From JANNMJ01 sp031426455 (GTDB lineage: Bacteria > Bacteroidota > Bacteroidia > Cytophagales > Hymenobacteraceae), in the NCBI GenBank assembly GCA_031426455.1, contig JANPLI010000205.1, positions 29,717 through 93,716 of the forward strand: 64,000 bases of DNA, given 5' to 3'. The stretch's first letter is position 1; the number at the start of each line of letters is the position of its first letter. The position numbers and the translations under genes are program-made. The notes beneath the pieces were generated by a model. That model was given only the letters and a program-made list of their open reading frames with translations, did not search any database and was not told where the DNA came from. Shown here one piece after another: positions 8,706 through 17,340 of this stretch.

Positions 8706-9890
8706 TCACATAGCAGGAAACACAATGGCTTTAAGCAGTATTGTCAGGGGAATGACTTCAGTGGCGCAAAGGTACGAAAACAACTGCAGGTTAAGCAGCG
8801 ATTGCCGGCGGCGTATTTCCAGCCCTGTTCGGACGACTAACACACCAAGCAGCATAAAAACCACCGAGTTGGAAAGCAGCAACACCAGGGCCGGAGCGCG
8901 GACCGAGAGGGCCAGATGCAGCACGATGATCAGCGGCAGGTATAAGCCGGTGAAAATGAGCGTCTGCACAAATTCGCGGTACTGGACGAAGACAACGGCG
9001 GAAAGGTCGAAAACGTAGCCGATGATCCATAGAAAAGCATAGCGGGCCGCAATAAAGACTAAGCCTACCAGCGCATACAATCCCACCCGAAGGGTGACAT
9101 CGGCGTCAGACAACGCGAAGAGATACCGGGAAAGCAGGTTGTTTTCCAGCTTCGTGTGAATCATCGTGACGAAAAGCGAAAACGAAAGGAGGAAAGCAAA
9201 AACCAGTAGTAACGTGAGAGGGGTACTGAAGGGCGTATTGCCGGTACCGCGCACATCGTCGAGGCGCTCGCGGGTAACCATTTGAAACCGCAGAAAACGG
9301 CTTAAGCTAAAGCCGTAGGTGACGCGTAGAGCGCCAAAAAGCAACCCGATGCTTAGCAACATCAGAATGAATACATCGCGGTTAGGATCCACGTTGCGCT
9401 TTCGCAATGGTACGGTACGGGGGCCGGGGTTCAGCGATTGGAGCGGCTCCGGCGCGGCGAGCAGTTCGAACGCTTCGGTGACGCGCCCTTCGGCCGGAGG
9501 AAACCAGCAGGCGACCAGATGCGGACCGGGGCGGGCGGCAAAACGACTAAGGTCGAGCCGGAACTGTCCCGTGACCGGTGCCAGCAGCACCAACTCATTA
9601 TCCACGAAGAGCGCCAGACCGGCACGAGCGCGGCACCCAAAATGCGCCTTTTGGCCAGGTGGCAGCCGCAACCATTGAAAAACGGTGGTGGTGGGTGGCG
9701 TCAGCCCAGGCAAACAAGGACACAATTGCCCGGTAGTGGCATCGAGCTGAAACCATTGGCTACCGAACGGTACTGACGGCACCGCAGGCGGAAGCTGGCG
9801 AGATTGCGCCAGAACCGCTCCCGGCCCCAGCAACCAGAACAGTAGCAGCAGGTGGGTACCGGCAAGCCCCCTGTGGTTGCTGCCTTTCAC
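8706..9890 (-). CDS. DUF4271 membrane protein
   Basis: Bacteroidota-specific inner-membrane protein of unknown function. The 394-residue product has a signal-like hydrophobic N-terminus, a soluble part to about residue 170, then six or more hydrophobic helices (from ILMLLSIGLLFGALRVTYGF onward). The closing motif FSYLCATEVIPLTILLKAIV is characteristic of DUF4271. It starts 7 bases after the wecA-like gene on the same strand, so the two are probably co-transcribed, and hemD follows. Conserved neighbourhood with hemD and porP/gldK hints at an envelope role, but that is inference. Confidence 0.85.
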   Translation of the reverse strand: MKGSNHRGLAGTHLLLLFWLLGPGAVLAQSRQLPPAVPSVPFGSQWFQLDATTGQLCPCLPGLTPPTTTVFQWLRLPPGQKAHFGCRARAGLALFVDNELVLLAPVTGQFRLDLSRFAARPGPHLVACWFPPAEGRVTEAFELLAAPEPLQSLNPGPRTVPLRKRNVDPNRDVFILMLLSIGLLFGALRVTYGFSLSRFLRFQMVTRERLDDVRGTGNTPFSTPLTLLLVFAFLLSFSLFVTMIHTKLENNLLSRYLFALSDADVTLRVGLYALVGLVFIAARYAFLWIIGYVFDLSAVVFVQYREFVQTLIFTGLYLPLIIVLHLALSVRAPALVLLLSNSVVFMLLGVLVVRTGLEIRRRQSLLNLQLFSYLCATEVIPLTILLKAIVFPAM

Positions 9891-9897
9891 TACGATT

Positions 9898-10965
9898 TCA
9901 GGATGCCGGGGAGGACAAAGCCCGTTGCTTCCGTCCTTGCACCCCTAATATAGCACTCAACACAAGGGAGAAGCCCACCAGAAAGGCAATCAGGATCGTG
10001 TTCCCCAGATGAGCGTAAAACACCACGAACAGGATGACCGCCAAGTTAATGGCAGCCAGCAGCAAGACGGTCGTCATCTGCTTGAACCCCATTGCTAGGA
10101 TGCGGTGATGAACGTGATTTTTATCCGGAGCAAACGGCGACTGGCCCTTCAGCACCCGCAGGATAGAGACACGCAGGGTGTCGAAAAGCGGCACGAAGAG
10201 AATACCGAGCGCCACGGACGGCGCCGACGGCCCCACCGGGTTCGAGGGCATTTCGATAAACTGAATAGCCAGTACGGAAACGATGAAGCCGCTGACGAGC
10301 GAGCCGGTGTCGCCCATAAAAATGGTGGCCCGGTGGAAGTTGTAGCGCAGGAAGCCGATCATTCCGCCGGCCGTGCAGAGCGCTACGTAAGCGTAGTTGC
10401 GAAAGCCGTCGCCGCCATAGCGGTAGAAATAAGCACCAAACGTCGTGACCATCAGGATGACCATTGCACCTGCCAGACCATCCAGGCCATCAATCAGATT
10501 GATGGCGTTGGTCACGCCCACGATCACGACGAACGTGAAGCCGTAGCTCAGGCCAATCGGCAGCGTATGAATGCCGAAGATGCCGTGAAAAGACGTGATG
10601 CGGATATCGGCCATAAACATCACGATGCCGGTAGCCAATAGTTGGCCGACGAATTTCTTGAATGCCGACACGCTTACCAGGTCGTCTTTCAGCCCGATGA
10701 GAAACAGCACCGTGCAACCGGCTAGCAGTTCCTGAACGCCGCCGTGGAGCGGGGCGAAGATGGTCAGGGCAGACAGGAAGCCCGCGTACACGGCCACCCC
10801 ACCGAGGCGGGGTGTAAGCGACACGTGGACGGTGCGGCCATTGGGCTGGTCGAGCAGGTTTTTGAGGTGCGCAATCCGGATGATGGACGGCACCGCGAAT
10901 AACGCAACCAGAAAAGACCAGAAGAAGGCCAGCGCAAGGCGCAGGTCAGTCGGAGTAAACTTCAT
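9898..10965 (-). CDS. Undecaprenyl-phosphate sugar-1-phosphate transferase (MraY/WecA family)
   Basis: Membrane enzyme that transfers a sugar-1-phosphate from a UDP-sugar to undecaprenyl phosphate, starting synthesis of a surface glycan. The ATG at 10965 (MKFTPTDLRLALAFFWSF) gives 355 residues with about ten membrane helices. Catalytic signatures: GLKDDLVS near residue 95, NAINLIDGLDGLAG near 160, FMGDTGSLVSG and the HVHHRI motif near the C-terminus. The HVHHRI form and the lack of MurNAc-pentapeptide features favour WecA/TagO over MraY. Likely co-transcribed with the DUF4271 gene. Confidence 0.92.
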   Translation of the reverse strand: MKFTPTDLRLALAFFWSFLVALFAVPSIIRIAHLKNLLDQPNGRTVHVSLTPRLGGVAVYAGFLSALTIFAPLHGGVQELLAGCTVLFLIGLKDDLVSVSAFKKFVGQLLATGIVMFMADIRITSFHGIFGIHTLPIGLSYGFTFVVIVGVTNAINLIDGLDGLAGAMVILMVTTFGAYFYRYGGDGFRNYAYVALCTAGGMIGFLRYNFHRATIFMGDTGSLVSGFIVSVLAIQFIEMPSNPVGPSAPSVALGILFVPLFDTLRVSILRVLKGQSPFAPDKNHVHHRILAMGFKQMTTVLLLAAINLAVILFVVFYAHLGNTILIAFLVGFSLVLSAILGVQGRKQRALSSPAS

Positions 10966-11091
10966 ACGGCGAACGGGCGGCAAAAATACGACTTCTTTTC
11001 CGGCGGCTGGCTGACTGATGCCGCACTAGCCGAAAGTGCCTTTTACCTTTAAGGCAGAAAGCGCCGGTTCTGGCGTTTGATACTTTACCAA

Positions 11092-13185
11092 ATGAACCTG
11101 TTTTCGTTACACCGCCGGCGCTGGAGCCACTCACTAGTACTTGCCGGATTACTGACCGGCGCGCTGCTGACCGCGGCGCCCCTTTGCGCTCAGGTAGCGC
11201 CCGTCGCCGCTTATTCCCGCGCCCGCATCTGGCTGGGGCCAGAAGGGTTGGGGCAGCTCCAACGCCTGGGCGTGGCCGTGGACCACGGCGAGGGTAAGCC
11301 GGGCGCGTGGTTTGAATCGGATTTTTCGACCGATGAACTGACGCTGATTCGCGGAGCCGGTTTGCGGTGCGAAGTGCAGATTGCCGACGTGAGCGCCCAT
11401 TACCGGCAGCAGAATACCGGCAACCTGCCTCCCGTAGCGGGGCGGGTGCAATCGGGCCTGACCTGCGATGCCCCCGTGCGTTATCCGCGGCCGCGTTCGT
11501 TTCGGCTCGGCTCGATGGGAGGGTATTTCACTTATGATCAAATTCTGCAAAAACTCGACTCGATGGCGCGGCGCTGGCCGAACCTGATTTCCGTCAAGCA
11601 GCCCACCGGTCCGCTGCGCACCCACGAAGGCCGGCCGCTGTACTGGGTAAAGATATCTGACAACCCCAACGTGGCGGAGTCCGAGCCCCAGATGCTTTAC
11701 ACCGGCGTTCACCACGCCCGGGAGCCGATGGGCGTCAGCCAGTTGTTGTATTATATGTACTTTCTGCTGGAAAACTACGCCACCAACCCCGATGTCCGGG
11801 CCTTGGTGAATAGCACGGAACTCTACTTTGTGCCGGTAGTGAACCCGGACGGCTACGTGTACAACGCCACGACGAACCCGCAGGGCGGCGGAATGTGGCG
11901 CAAGAACCGGCGCGACAACCTCGACGGCACCTTCGGCGTGGACCTGAACCGCAACTACGGCGCTAACTGGGGGTTCGACGACATTGGCTCTTCGCCGGAA
12001 ACGGACCGGGAAACCTACCGCGGAACGTCCGCTTTTTCGGAGCCGGAAACACAGGCCCTACGCGATTTCAGCCTTCAGCACCGGTTCCGGTTAGCACTCA
12101 ACTACCATTCGTTCGGCAACCTGTTCATCTATCCTTACGGCTACCAGCCGGACATCTACACCCCGGACTCGGCCCAGTTCACCGACTATGCGCGCTGGCT
12201 GACCCGTGACAACCGCTATACTTACGGTACGGGCAACCAAACGGTGGGTTACGTAACAAACGGCGATTCCGACGACTGGCAGTACTCCACCGTTCAGGGC
12301 AGCAAGCCGAAGACGTTCTCGTTCACCCCAGAGGTCGGTAAGGCATCGGAAGGATTCTGGCCCCCTAGTTCGCGGATCGAGGAGCTCTGTCATCAGAACC
12401 TGACGGCTAACTACGACGCCGCCCGCCTGCTTCTGGCCGACGCCCAGCCCTCGGATATCTCGCCGCGCTTCTGCCGGCGGCGCGCCGCTTACGCAGCGTA
12501 TTCGCTACGGCAACTGGGGCTGGCCACACCGTCCACTTATACCGTGACGATAACTCCGCTGACCGGCGCCGGCACCGCAGGTGCCGCTAAAATGCATACG
12601 CTAAATGCAGTGCGGCAAGTGCTGCGCGACTCTATCGCGCTGACGCTGCCCGCCAGCCTGGCCGACGGACAGACCTTCCGGTACGTGCTGAACGTCAGCA
12701 ATGGCCTCTATACCCGGCGCGACACCATCACGAAGGTGTTCGCTACGCCCGTGGTGGCCTTTGCGTCTAGTGGCGCGGCGCTGACGGGCTTCGACACAAA
12801 CACAGCCTGGGGCGTGGAGACGGCGCGCTATCATTCCCCGCCCGCTTCGCTGGCCGATTCGCCCGGCAGCGATTACACGGACAACACGGACAACTCGCTC
12901 ACGACGCTGCCCATCGATCTGCGCGGCGCTACCCACGCCCAACTCTCGTTCTGGGCACGCTGGGCGATTGAAACGCGCTACGATTTTGCCCAAGTGTTGA
13001 TTTCCATCGATAACGGTGCCTCCTTTCAGCCCCTGTGCGGACGCAATACCCGCCCCGGCAACGCCTTTCAGCGGGATGGTGAGCCGCTTTTCGACGGTTT
13101 CATCCTGAATTGGGTGCCGGAACAGATCAACCTCGACGACTTCGTGGGCAGTCAGATCCTGTTGCGTTTCGAGACGGCATCCTGA
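11092..13185 (+). CDS. Secreted M14 zinc carboxypeptidase, truncated by frameshift
   Basis: Extracellular metallopeptidase that removes C-terminal residues from peptides. The ATG at 11092 opens a signal peptide (cut near LCAQ). The M14 domain spans about residues 135-460: zinc ligands His208 and Glu211 in HHARE, third ligand His339 in LNYHSF, substrate-binding DLNRNYGANW, and catalytic Glu414 in SFTPEVGK, so the enzyme itself looks intact. A downstream beta-sandwich region follows. The frame stops at 13183-13185, but homology continues in another frame (DGILIDDIRI and a T9SS sorting domain to 13505). The break leaves the product without its sorting signal. It could be a real mutation or a sequencing error. 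Confidence 0.9.
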   Translation: MNLFSLHRRRWSHSLVLAGLLTGALLTAAPLCAQVAPVAAYSRARIWLGPEGLGQLQRLGVAVDHGEGKPGAWFESDFSTDELTLIRGAGLRCEVQIADVSAHYRQQNTGNLPPVAGRVQSGLTCDAPVRYPRPRSFRLGSMGGYFTYDQILQKLDSMARRWPNLISVKQPTGPLRTHEGRPLYWVKISDNPNVAESEPQMLYTGVHHAREPMGVSQLLYYMYFLLENYATNPDVRALVNSTELYFVPVVNPDGYVYNATTNPQGGGMWRKNRRDNLDGTFGVDLNRNYGANWGFDDIGSSPETDRETYRGTSAFSEPETQALRDFSLQHRFRLALNYHSFGNLFIYPYGYQPDIYTPDSAQFTDYARWLTRDNRYTYGTGNQTVGYVTNGDSDDWQYSTVQGSKPKTFSFTPEVGKASEGFWPPSSRIEELCHQNLTANYDAARLLLADAQPSDISPRFCRRRAAYAAYSLRQLGLATPSTYTVTITPLTGAGTAGAAKMHTLNAVRQVLRDSIALTLPASLADGQTFRYVLNVSNGLYTRRDTITKVFATPVVAFASSGAALTGFDTNTAWGVETARYHSPPASLADSPGSDYTDNTDNSLTTLPIDLRGATHAQLSFWARWAIETRYDFAQVLISIDNGASFQPLCGRNTRPGNAFQRDGEPLFDGFILNWVPEQINLDDFVGSQILLRFETAS

Positions 13186-13505
13186 TCGACGACATCCGCA
13201 TCGAGCGCACCGGCACCGTAACGGGCCTGCCCGCGCCGGACACCACCCCGGAAGTGGCCCTGACGGCTTACCCCAACCCCGCGCACGATGCTGTGACACT
13301 GGCTTTAACGACTTCCGGCGCGCTGACGGATGCGGCGCTGGAAATCCGCGACGCGCTGGGCCGGCTGGTGGCCCAACCAGCACTGACCGGCGCAACTATC
13401 AGCCTAAGGGTCCGCGGCTGGGCGCCCGGCCTGTACACGGCCGTACTGCGGCTACCTAGCCACGCGCCCGCCACCGTACGCTTTGTAATTAGCAATGAGC
13501 AATGA
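13173..13505 (+). pseudogene. Detached T9SS sorting domain of the M14 peptidase
   Basis: The frame continuing at 13173 reads DGILIDDIRIERTG, then a typical type A T9SS sorting domain: LTAYPNPAHDAVTLAL, IRDALGRLV, APGLYTAVLRL and a short positively charged end. It has no plausible start codon of its own and completes the peptidase domain order, so it is the displaced 3' end of the same gene. The junction sequence GAGACGGCATCC would fit loss of one copy of a short direct repeat (inference). Confidence 0.85.
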
Positions 13506-13555
13506 TCAATTAATAATTTTTAAACGCCAATCGTTAATTGATTATTGTTCATTGC
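13492..13555. repeat. 22-base imperfect inverted repeat
   Basis: Bases 13492-13513 (GCAATGAGCAATGATCAATT...) are nearly complementary to 13534-13555 (20 of 22). AT-rich loop between. It overlaps the end of the displaced sorting domain and may act as a terminator. Confidence 0.6.
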
Positions 13556-13592
13556 TGCCTGCTCTTTCCGGCGCGGGCCGTTGCTTTGCGGC

Positions 13593-14360
13593 GTGAAACG
13601 TGTCTTTCCGCTTTTTCTTCAGTTGCGAGCTGCGCTTCTGGCAGTAGCGCTGATCAGCAGTGCCCTTGGTGCTCAGGCTCAGCGGCGGGCGCGCATCAAA
13701 CACCAGGACGATTATATCTGGCACCAACCGTACTACCGGGGGCCGCTGCGCTACGGCGTCAGCTTCGGCCGTACCGTCTATTACGGCGACCTGGGCGGAT
13801 TGAGCGCCAACACGACCCGTGCCTCTTATGGGCTGGCCTTGAGTTACACGGCCTTTCCGAACCTGGATGTAGCCGTCGAGGGGCAATTCATCCGGCTCGA
13901 AGCCAAAGACCTGAACCAGGAACGCAATTATCGTTTCCATACGGAAGTGGCCGAACTGACGCTGGTGGGCCGGCAGTACATCGAACGCTATCGTTTTGAC
14001 CCCGCGCTCGACTCGCGCGACCTGGCCAACCTGCCGCGTTACCGGTTTTTTGGGACGCTGGGCGCGGGCCTGGCCGTCTGGTGGCCAACGCGGACTGGTG
14101 GTCCGCCCGAAGCAGAAGCGTTGGGCCACGAACGGAAATACCCCGCCTACACCTGGCTGGTGCCGGTGGGCGGGGGCGTCAGTATGCGGCTATCGCCCCG
14201 TCTGTGGGTGCTGCCGGAACTGACGTACCGTTTCACGTTTACCGACGACCTCGACGACGTAGGCCCCAAACGCGGCGGCGGGCGCAACGACGGCTACCTG
14301 CAACTGGCGTTTCGGTTTCAGTATGAGCTGCCGCCGTCGAAAGGGAAGCCCTTGCGCTGA
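13593..14360 (+). CDS. Outer-membrane beta-barrel protein (DUF6089-like)
   Basis: Probable 8-stranded outer-membrane barrel of unknown role. The GTG at 13593 gives a clean signal peptide (MKRVFPLFLQLRAALLAVAL..., cut after AQA) and 255 residues; a TTG start further upstream would put a poor leader before it. Strand-like segments alternate throughout (RYGVSFGRTVYYGDLGGL, LDVAVEGQFIRL, FFGTLGAGLAVWW, RLWVLPELTYRFTFTDDLDDVG, YLQLAFRFQYEL), ending in aromatic residues. The GDLGG and TDYLDDVS-like segments resemble Bacteroidota DUF6089 proteins. No enzymatic motif. Confidence 0.7.
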   Translation: MKRVFPLFLQLRAALLAVALISSALGAQAQRRARIKHQDDYIWHQPYYRGPLRYGVSFGRTVYYGDLGGLSANTTRASYGLALSYTAFPNLDVAVEGQFIRLEAKDLNQERNYRFHTEVAELTLVGRQYIERYRFDPALDSRDLANLPRYRFFGTLGAGLAVWWPTRTGGPPEAEALGHERKYPAYTWLVPVGGGVSMRLSPRLWVLPELTYRFTFTDDLDDVGPKRGGGRNDGYLQLAFRFQYELPPSKGKPLR

Positions 14361-14443
14361 ATACCGAAGCCGGTTTGGGGAATGATGTCGCCCTATTCTC
14401 GCTTTTTGGAATTTCTGACGCGCTTTTTCTGATTTCAGTCCCG

Positions 14444-15595
14444 ATGCCGCAGCGCTTACTGCCTTTGACCCGCCTGATCTGGCTGACGGCCGCGCTGGTC
14501 GCTCCGTTGGGCGCGGCGCGCGCTCAGGAAACTCCCAGCTTGATTCCCAACGGCGGTTTTGAGGTCTTCGACTCGCGCCCGACCGAGATTTCGCAGCTAC
14601 ATCTGGCCCGTCCCTGGCAAAGCGTGGCTTTGCAGAGCAACGAACCGGGCGATTTTTTTACCGTCGCGGCCAAGCCACGCGTCAGTATCCCGACCAACTT
14701 CAACGGCACGGAACCGGCCCACGGCGGCGAAGCCTACGCGGGCTTCATTCCGTATTCCCGGATGGACAAGGGCCAGTACCGCGAGTTTATGATCGTGACG
14801 CTGCGCGAGCCGCTCGTGGCGGGCTGCACTTACCGCGCCGCCTGCTACGTGAGTCGCGCAGAACGCTCGAAATGGGCCGTGGATGGCATCCAAATGCTTT
14901 TTTCGGTGCGCGCCCCGCTTTTACTGGTAGGCGGCTACACGCAGTATCAGCCCCAGGTCAGCGCCGCCAGCATTATCACGGAAACCAACGGCTGGACCGA
15001 AGTGAGCGGAATGTTCCGGGCCAGCGGCGGCGAAAAACTGCTGACGCTGGGCAATTTCCTGAGTAACGATGATACCGGTGCGCGGCGGCAGATTGCAAAG
15101 AACCAGGACAAAGAAGCTGGAGATGTCGCCTACTATTACCTCGACGACGTGACGCTGGAAAAAGTGATGGAGGCCGACGGCTCGCCGGCGCGCGAAGCAC
15201 CACTGGCCCAGCAGGTAGCCGCGCTGGCGCCGCTACCCGAACTCAGCATCCTCAGTCGGCAGCCGGTACGGCTCAACAACGTCTATTTTGAATCGGACCA
15301 GGCGGATTTACTACCGGCGTCGGCGCCTGCCCTGAACCAATTGGCCGACTTGCTGCGCCAACACCCGGAGTGGCGCATCCTGATCGGGGGCCATACCGAT
15401 GACACCAATACCGAAAACCACAACCTGCTACTCTCGCAGCGTCGGGCCGAAGCCGTCCGGCAGTACCTGATCGGCCAGCGTATTGCTCCGGCCCGGCTTC
15501 GGGCGCAAGGCTACGGCCTGACCCGGCCCATTGCCTCGAACAGCACCCCGGAAGGCCGCGAGCGGAACCGGCGCGTCGAGTTTACGCTGGAGTAA
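14444..15595 (+). CDS. OmpA-family peptidoglycan-associated protein
   Basis: Secreted or outer-membrane associated protein with a C-terminal OmpA/MotB domain that should bind peptidoglycan. The ATG at 14444 begins a signal peptide (MPQRLLPLTRLIWLTAALVA..., cut after ARA). Residues about 30-250 form an extracellular carbohydrate-binding-like beta domain starting LIPNGGFEVFD, with tryptophan-rich strands and a closing YYLDDVTLEKV. The OmpA domain (about 270-383) has VRLNNVYFESDQADLLPAS, IGGHTDDTNTENHNLLLSQR and the closing NRRVEFTLE. The combination of an N-terminal NGGFE domain with OmpA is common in Bacteroidota. Confidence 0.88.
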   Translation: MPQRLLPLTRLIWLTAALVAPLGAARAQETPSLIPNGGFEVFDSRPTEISQLHLARPWQSVALQSNEPGDFFTVAAKPRVSIPTNFNGTEPAHGGEAYAGFIPYSRMDKGQYREFMIVTLREPLVAGCTYRAACYVSRAERSKWAVDGIQMLFSVRAPLLLVGGYTQYQPQVSAASIITETNGWTEVSGMFRASGGEKLLTLGNFLSNDDTGARRQIAKNQDKEAGDVAYYYLDDVTLEKVMEADGSPAREAPLAQQVAALAPLPELSILSRQPVRLNNVYFESDQADLLPASAPALNQLADLLRQHPEWRILIGGHTDDTNTENHNLLLSQRRAEAVRQYLIGQRIAPARLRAQGYGLTRPIASNSTPEGRERNRRVEFTLE

Positions 15596-15621
15596 GGGCT
15601 CGAATCGGCCCCCGGCGGCAG

Positions 15622-16302
15622 TCAAGCGGCGCCAGCTACTGTTTCCGCGACATCGACGCCTGTCCATTCCCGCTCGAACTGGGCCAGAAAAGCTTCCATT
15701 ACCTGATGCCGGTGCCGGGCGATCTGCCGCGCGGCGGGCGTGTGCAGGCGTTCCGCCAAATGGAGCAGTTTTTCGTGGAAATGGTGAATCGTGGAGCCGG
15801 TGGCCGCCTGGTAAGCCGCGAATGACGGATGATCGGCGGGCGGCTGCTCCGGGGTGTGAAGCGCCCGGCCCCGACTGCCGCCGTAAGCAAACGCCCGGGC
15901 AATGCCGATGGCGCCGATGGCATCGAGGCGGTCGGCGTCCTGCACCAGCGCCGCTTCCACAGACGACACCGGCGTCGAAACACCTAACCCTTTGAACGTC
16001 ACCTCGCGAATGATTTGCTCCACGCGGGCAATCTGCGCCGGATCCAGGGCCAGTTCCGTCAGCCAGACGCGGGCGGCGCGCGGCCCCGCTTCGTCGTCGC
16101 CGCCGTGGTACTTCCAGTCCGCAATGTCGTGCAGCAGGGCGGCCAGCTCCGTCAGAACTGGGTCGGCGGCGGGTTGCGTTTGGGCCAGCACGCGGCTGGT
16201 TTGCCAGACCCGACGCACGTGCTGCCAGTCGTGGGAGCCTTCCGCGCCGCTGAAAAGGGCTTCCAGATGCGCGGCCGTGCGGGCAATGAGCGGATGAATC
16301 AT
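15622..16302 (-). CDS. HD-domain phosphohydrolase
   Basis: Cytoplasmic metal-dependent phosphohydrolase of the HD superfamily (YedJ-like). The 226-residue protein has the metal-ligand set H...HD...D: SHDWQHVRRV (about 23-32), LAALLHDIADWK (about 54-65) and VQDADRLDAIGAIGIAR (about 118-134), which is typical of this subgroup. Substrate unknown. The start codon overlaps the coaE stop by 4 bases, indicating translational coupling. Confidence 0.88.
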   Translation of the reverse strand: MIHPLIARTAAHLEALFSGAEGSHDWQHVRRVWQTSRVLAQTQPAADPVLTELAALLHDIADWKYHGGDDEAGPRAARVWLTELALDPAQIARVEQIIREVTFKGLGVSTPVSSVEAALVQDADRLDAIGAIGIARAFAYGGSRGRALHTPEQPPADHPSFAAYQAATGSTIHHFHEKLLHLAERLHTPAARQIARHRHQVMEAFLAQFEREWTGVDVAETVAGAA

Positions 16303-16931
16303 TGGGGAAGCGTCCTGGATTCAGCCCGTCGGCGCAGGTCGGCGTCGAGGGCCAGCACTTGTGGTAAGAGGGGCTGTTTATCGTCGTTGTGCAACACCCA
16401 GTCGGCGGCAGTCTGGCGCTGCGTTTCCGTCCATTGCCGGGCCAGGATGGCCCGCACATCGGCTTCGGTACGGTGCGGGTCGCGGGCCAGCACCCGCCGG
16501 ATGCGGAGGGCTTCGGGCGCGGCTACGGTCACCACAAAATCCAGGGAGCGAGCGATATCGGCCTCGAACAGAATCGCGGCTTCCTTCACGATATACGGCG
16601 CACCCGCCGCATCCTGCTGCGTGAGCCAGGCGGCAAAGTCGCGCCCGACGGCCGGGTGAACGAGCGCGTTGAGCCGCGTCAGCACGGTGGCATCGGTAAA
16701 GGCGCGGCGAGCCAGGCCCGCGCGGTCGAGTTGGCCGGTCGTGGCGTCAAAAACCGCCGGGCCGAAGGCTTCTACCAGCGCCGCGCGCAACGCCGGATCG
16801 TGCGCCATCAACCATTTGCCGCGCGTGTCGGCATCGGTCACGGGCACCCCCAGCACGGCGAACAACCGCGCCACCACGCTCTTACCGGAGCCGATGCCGC
16901 CGGTAAGGCCCACGGTGTAGGGGAGAGGCAT
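16299..16931 (-). CDS. coaE: Dephospho-CoA kinase
   Basis: Phosphorylates the 3'-hydroxyl of dephospho-CoA with ATP, the last step of coenzyme A synthesis. The 210-residue protein has a P-loop GLTGGIGSGKS at residues 8-18, the DAD motif near residue 34 (VTDADTRGKW), the LNALVHPAVGRDF helix and IVKEAAILFEAD, all diagnostic of CoaE. It starts 15 bases downstream of yajC and overlaps the HD-domain gene, forming a three-gene operon. Confidence 0.96.
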   Translation of the reverse strand: MPLPYTVGLTGGIGSGKSVVARLFAVLGVPVTDADTRGKWLMAHDPALRAALVEAFGPAVFDATTGQLDRAGLARRAFTDATVLTRLNALVHPAVGRDFAAWLTQQDAAGAPYIVKEAAILFEADIARSLDFVVTVAAPEALRIRRVLARDPHRTEADVRAILARQWTETQRQTAADWVLHNDDKQPLLPQVLALDADLRRRAESRTLPQ

Positions 16932-16946
16932 TCGGGGGCCGCAGGT

Positions 16947-17231
16947 CTAAGCTTTGGCTTCAGCCGCCGTACCCGCCGCCGAGGCGATGGCGCCCTTGTC
17001 GAACGTCAGCCGGGTGCCCCGGTCCACTTCCAGCACCACGGTCGTGTCCGTGATTTCGGCCACCCGGCCGTGCAAGCCGCCGAGCGTGACCACCTGCTGG
17101 CCTTTTTGCAGCGCCTCCCGAAAGGTTTTGAGCTGCGCCGCCTTCGCCTGCTGCGGCCGAATCATAAAGAAGTAGAAAATCAGGCCGATCAGGCCAAAAA
17201 ACAGAAGCTGCTGAAGTGCGTCGGGAGACAT
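16947..17231 (-). CDS. yajC: Preprotein translocase accessory subunit YajC
   Basis: Small single-pass inner-membrane protein associated with SecDF-YidC during Sec-dependent export. The 94 residues comprise one helix (about 7-24, LLFFGLIGLIFYFFMIRPQQ) followed by a basic stretch and a small beta domain with VVTLGGLHGRVAEITDTTVV, the classic YajC pattern. First gene of the yajC-coaE-HD operon. Confidence 0.96.
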   Translation of the reverse strand: MSPDALQQLLFFGLIGLIFYFFMIRPQQAKAAQLKTFREALQKGQQVVTLGGLHGRVAEITDTTVVLEVDRGTRLTFDKGAIASAAGTAAEAKA

Positions 17232-17242
17232 TTAAATTTATT

Positions 17243-17266
17243 GAGTGATTGTGTGATTGAGTGATT
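17243..17266. repeat. Tandem 8-base repeat upstream of yajC
   Basis: Three consecutive 8-mers GAGTGATT, GTGTGATT, GAGTGATT. A second patterned stretch (TCCGCGTCTCCGCGCC..., GCGTCTCTGCGGG) follows to about 17330. Member of a set of period-8 intergenic repeats in this window. Confidence 0.6.
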
Positions 17267-17340
17267 TATGATTACGCAGCACCTTTTTCGGCTCCGCGTC
17301 TCCGCGCCCCCTTTGCGTCTCTGCGGGAAACGATTTTAGC

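Noticed and set aside
15428..16459. 343-codon minus-strand frame over ompA-like, HD and coaE genes
   Set aside because: Runs across three well-supported genes in a different frame and is Pro/Arg-rich.
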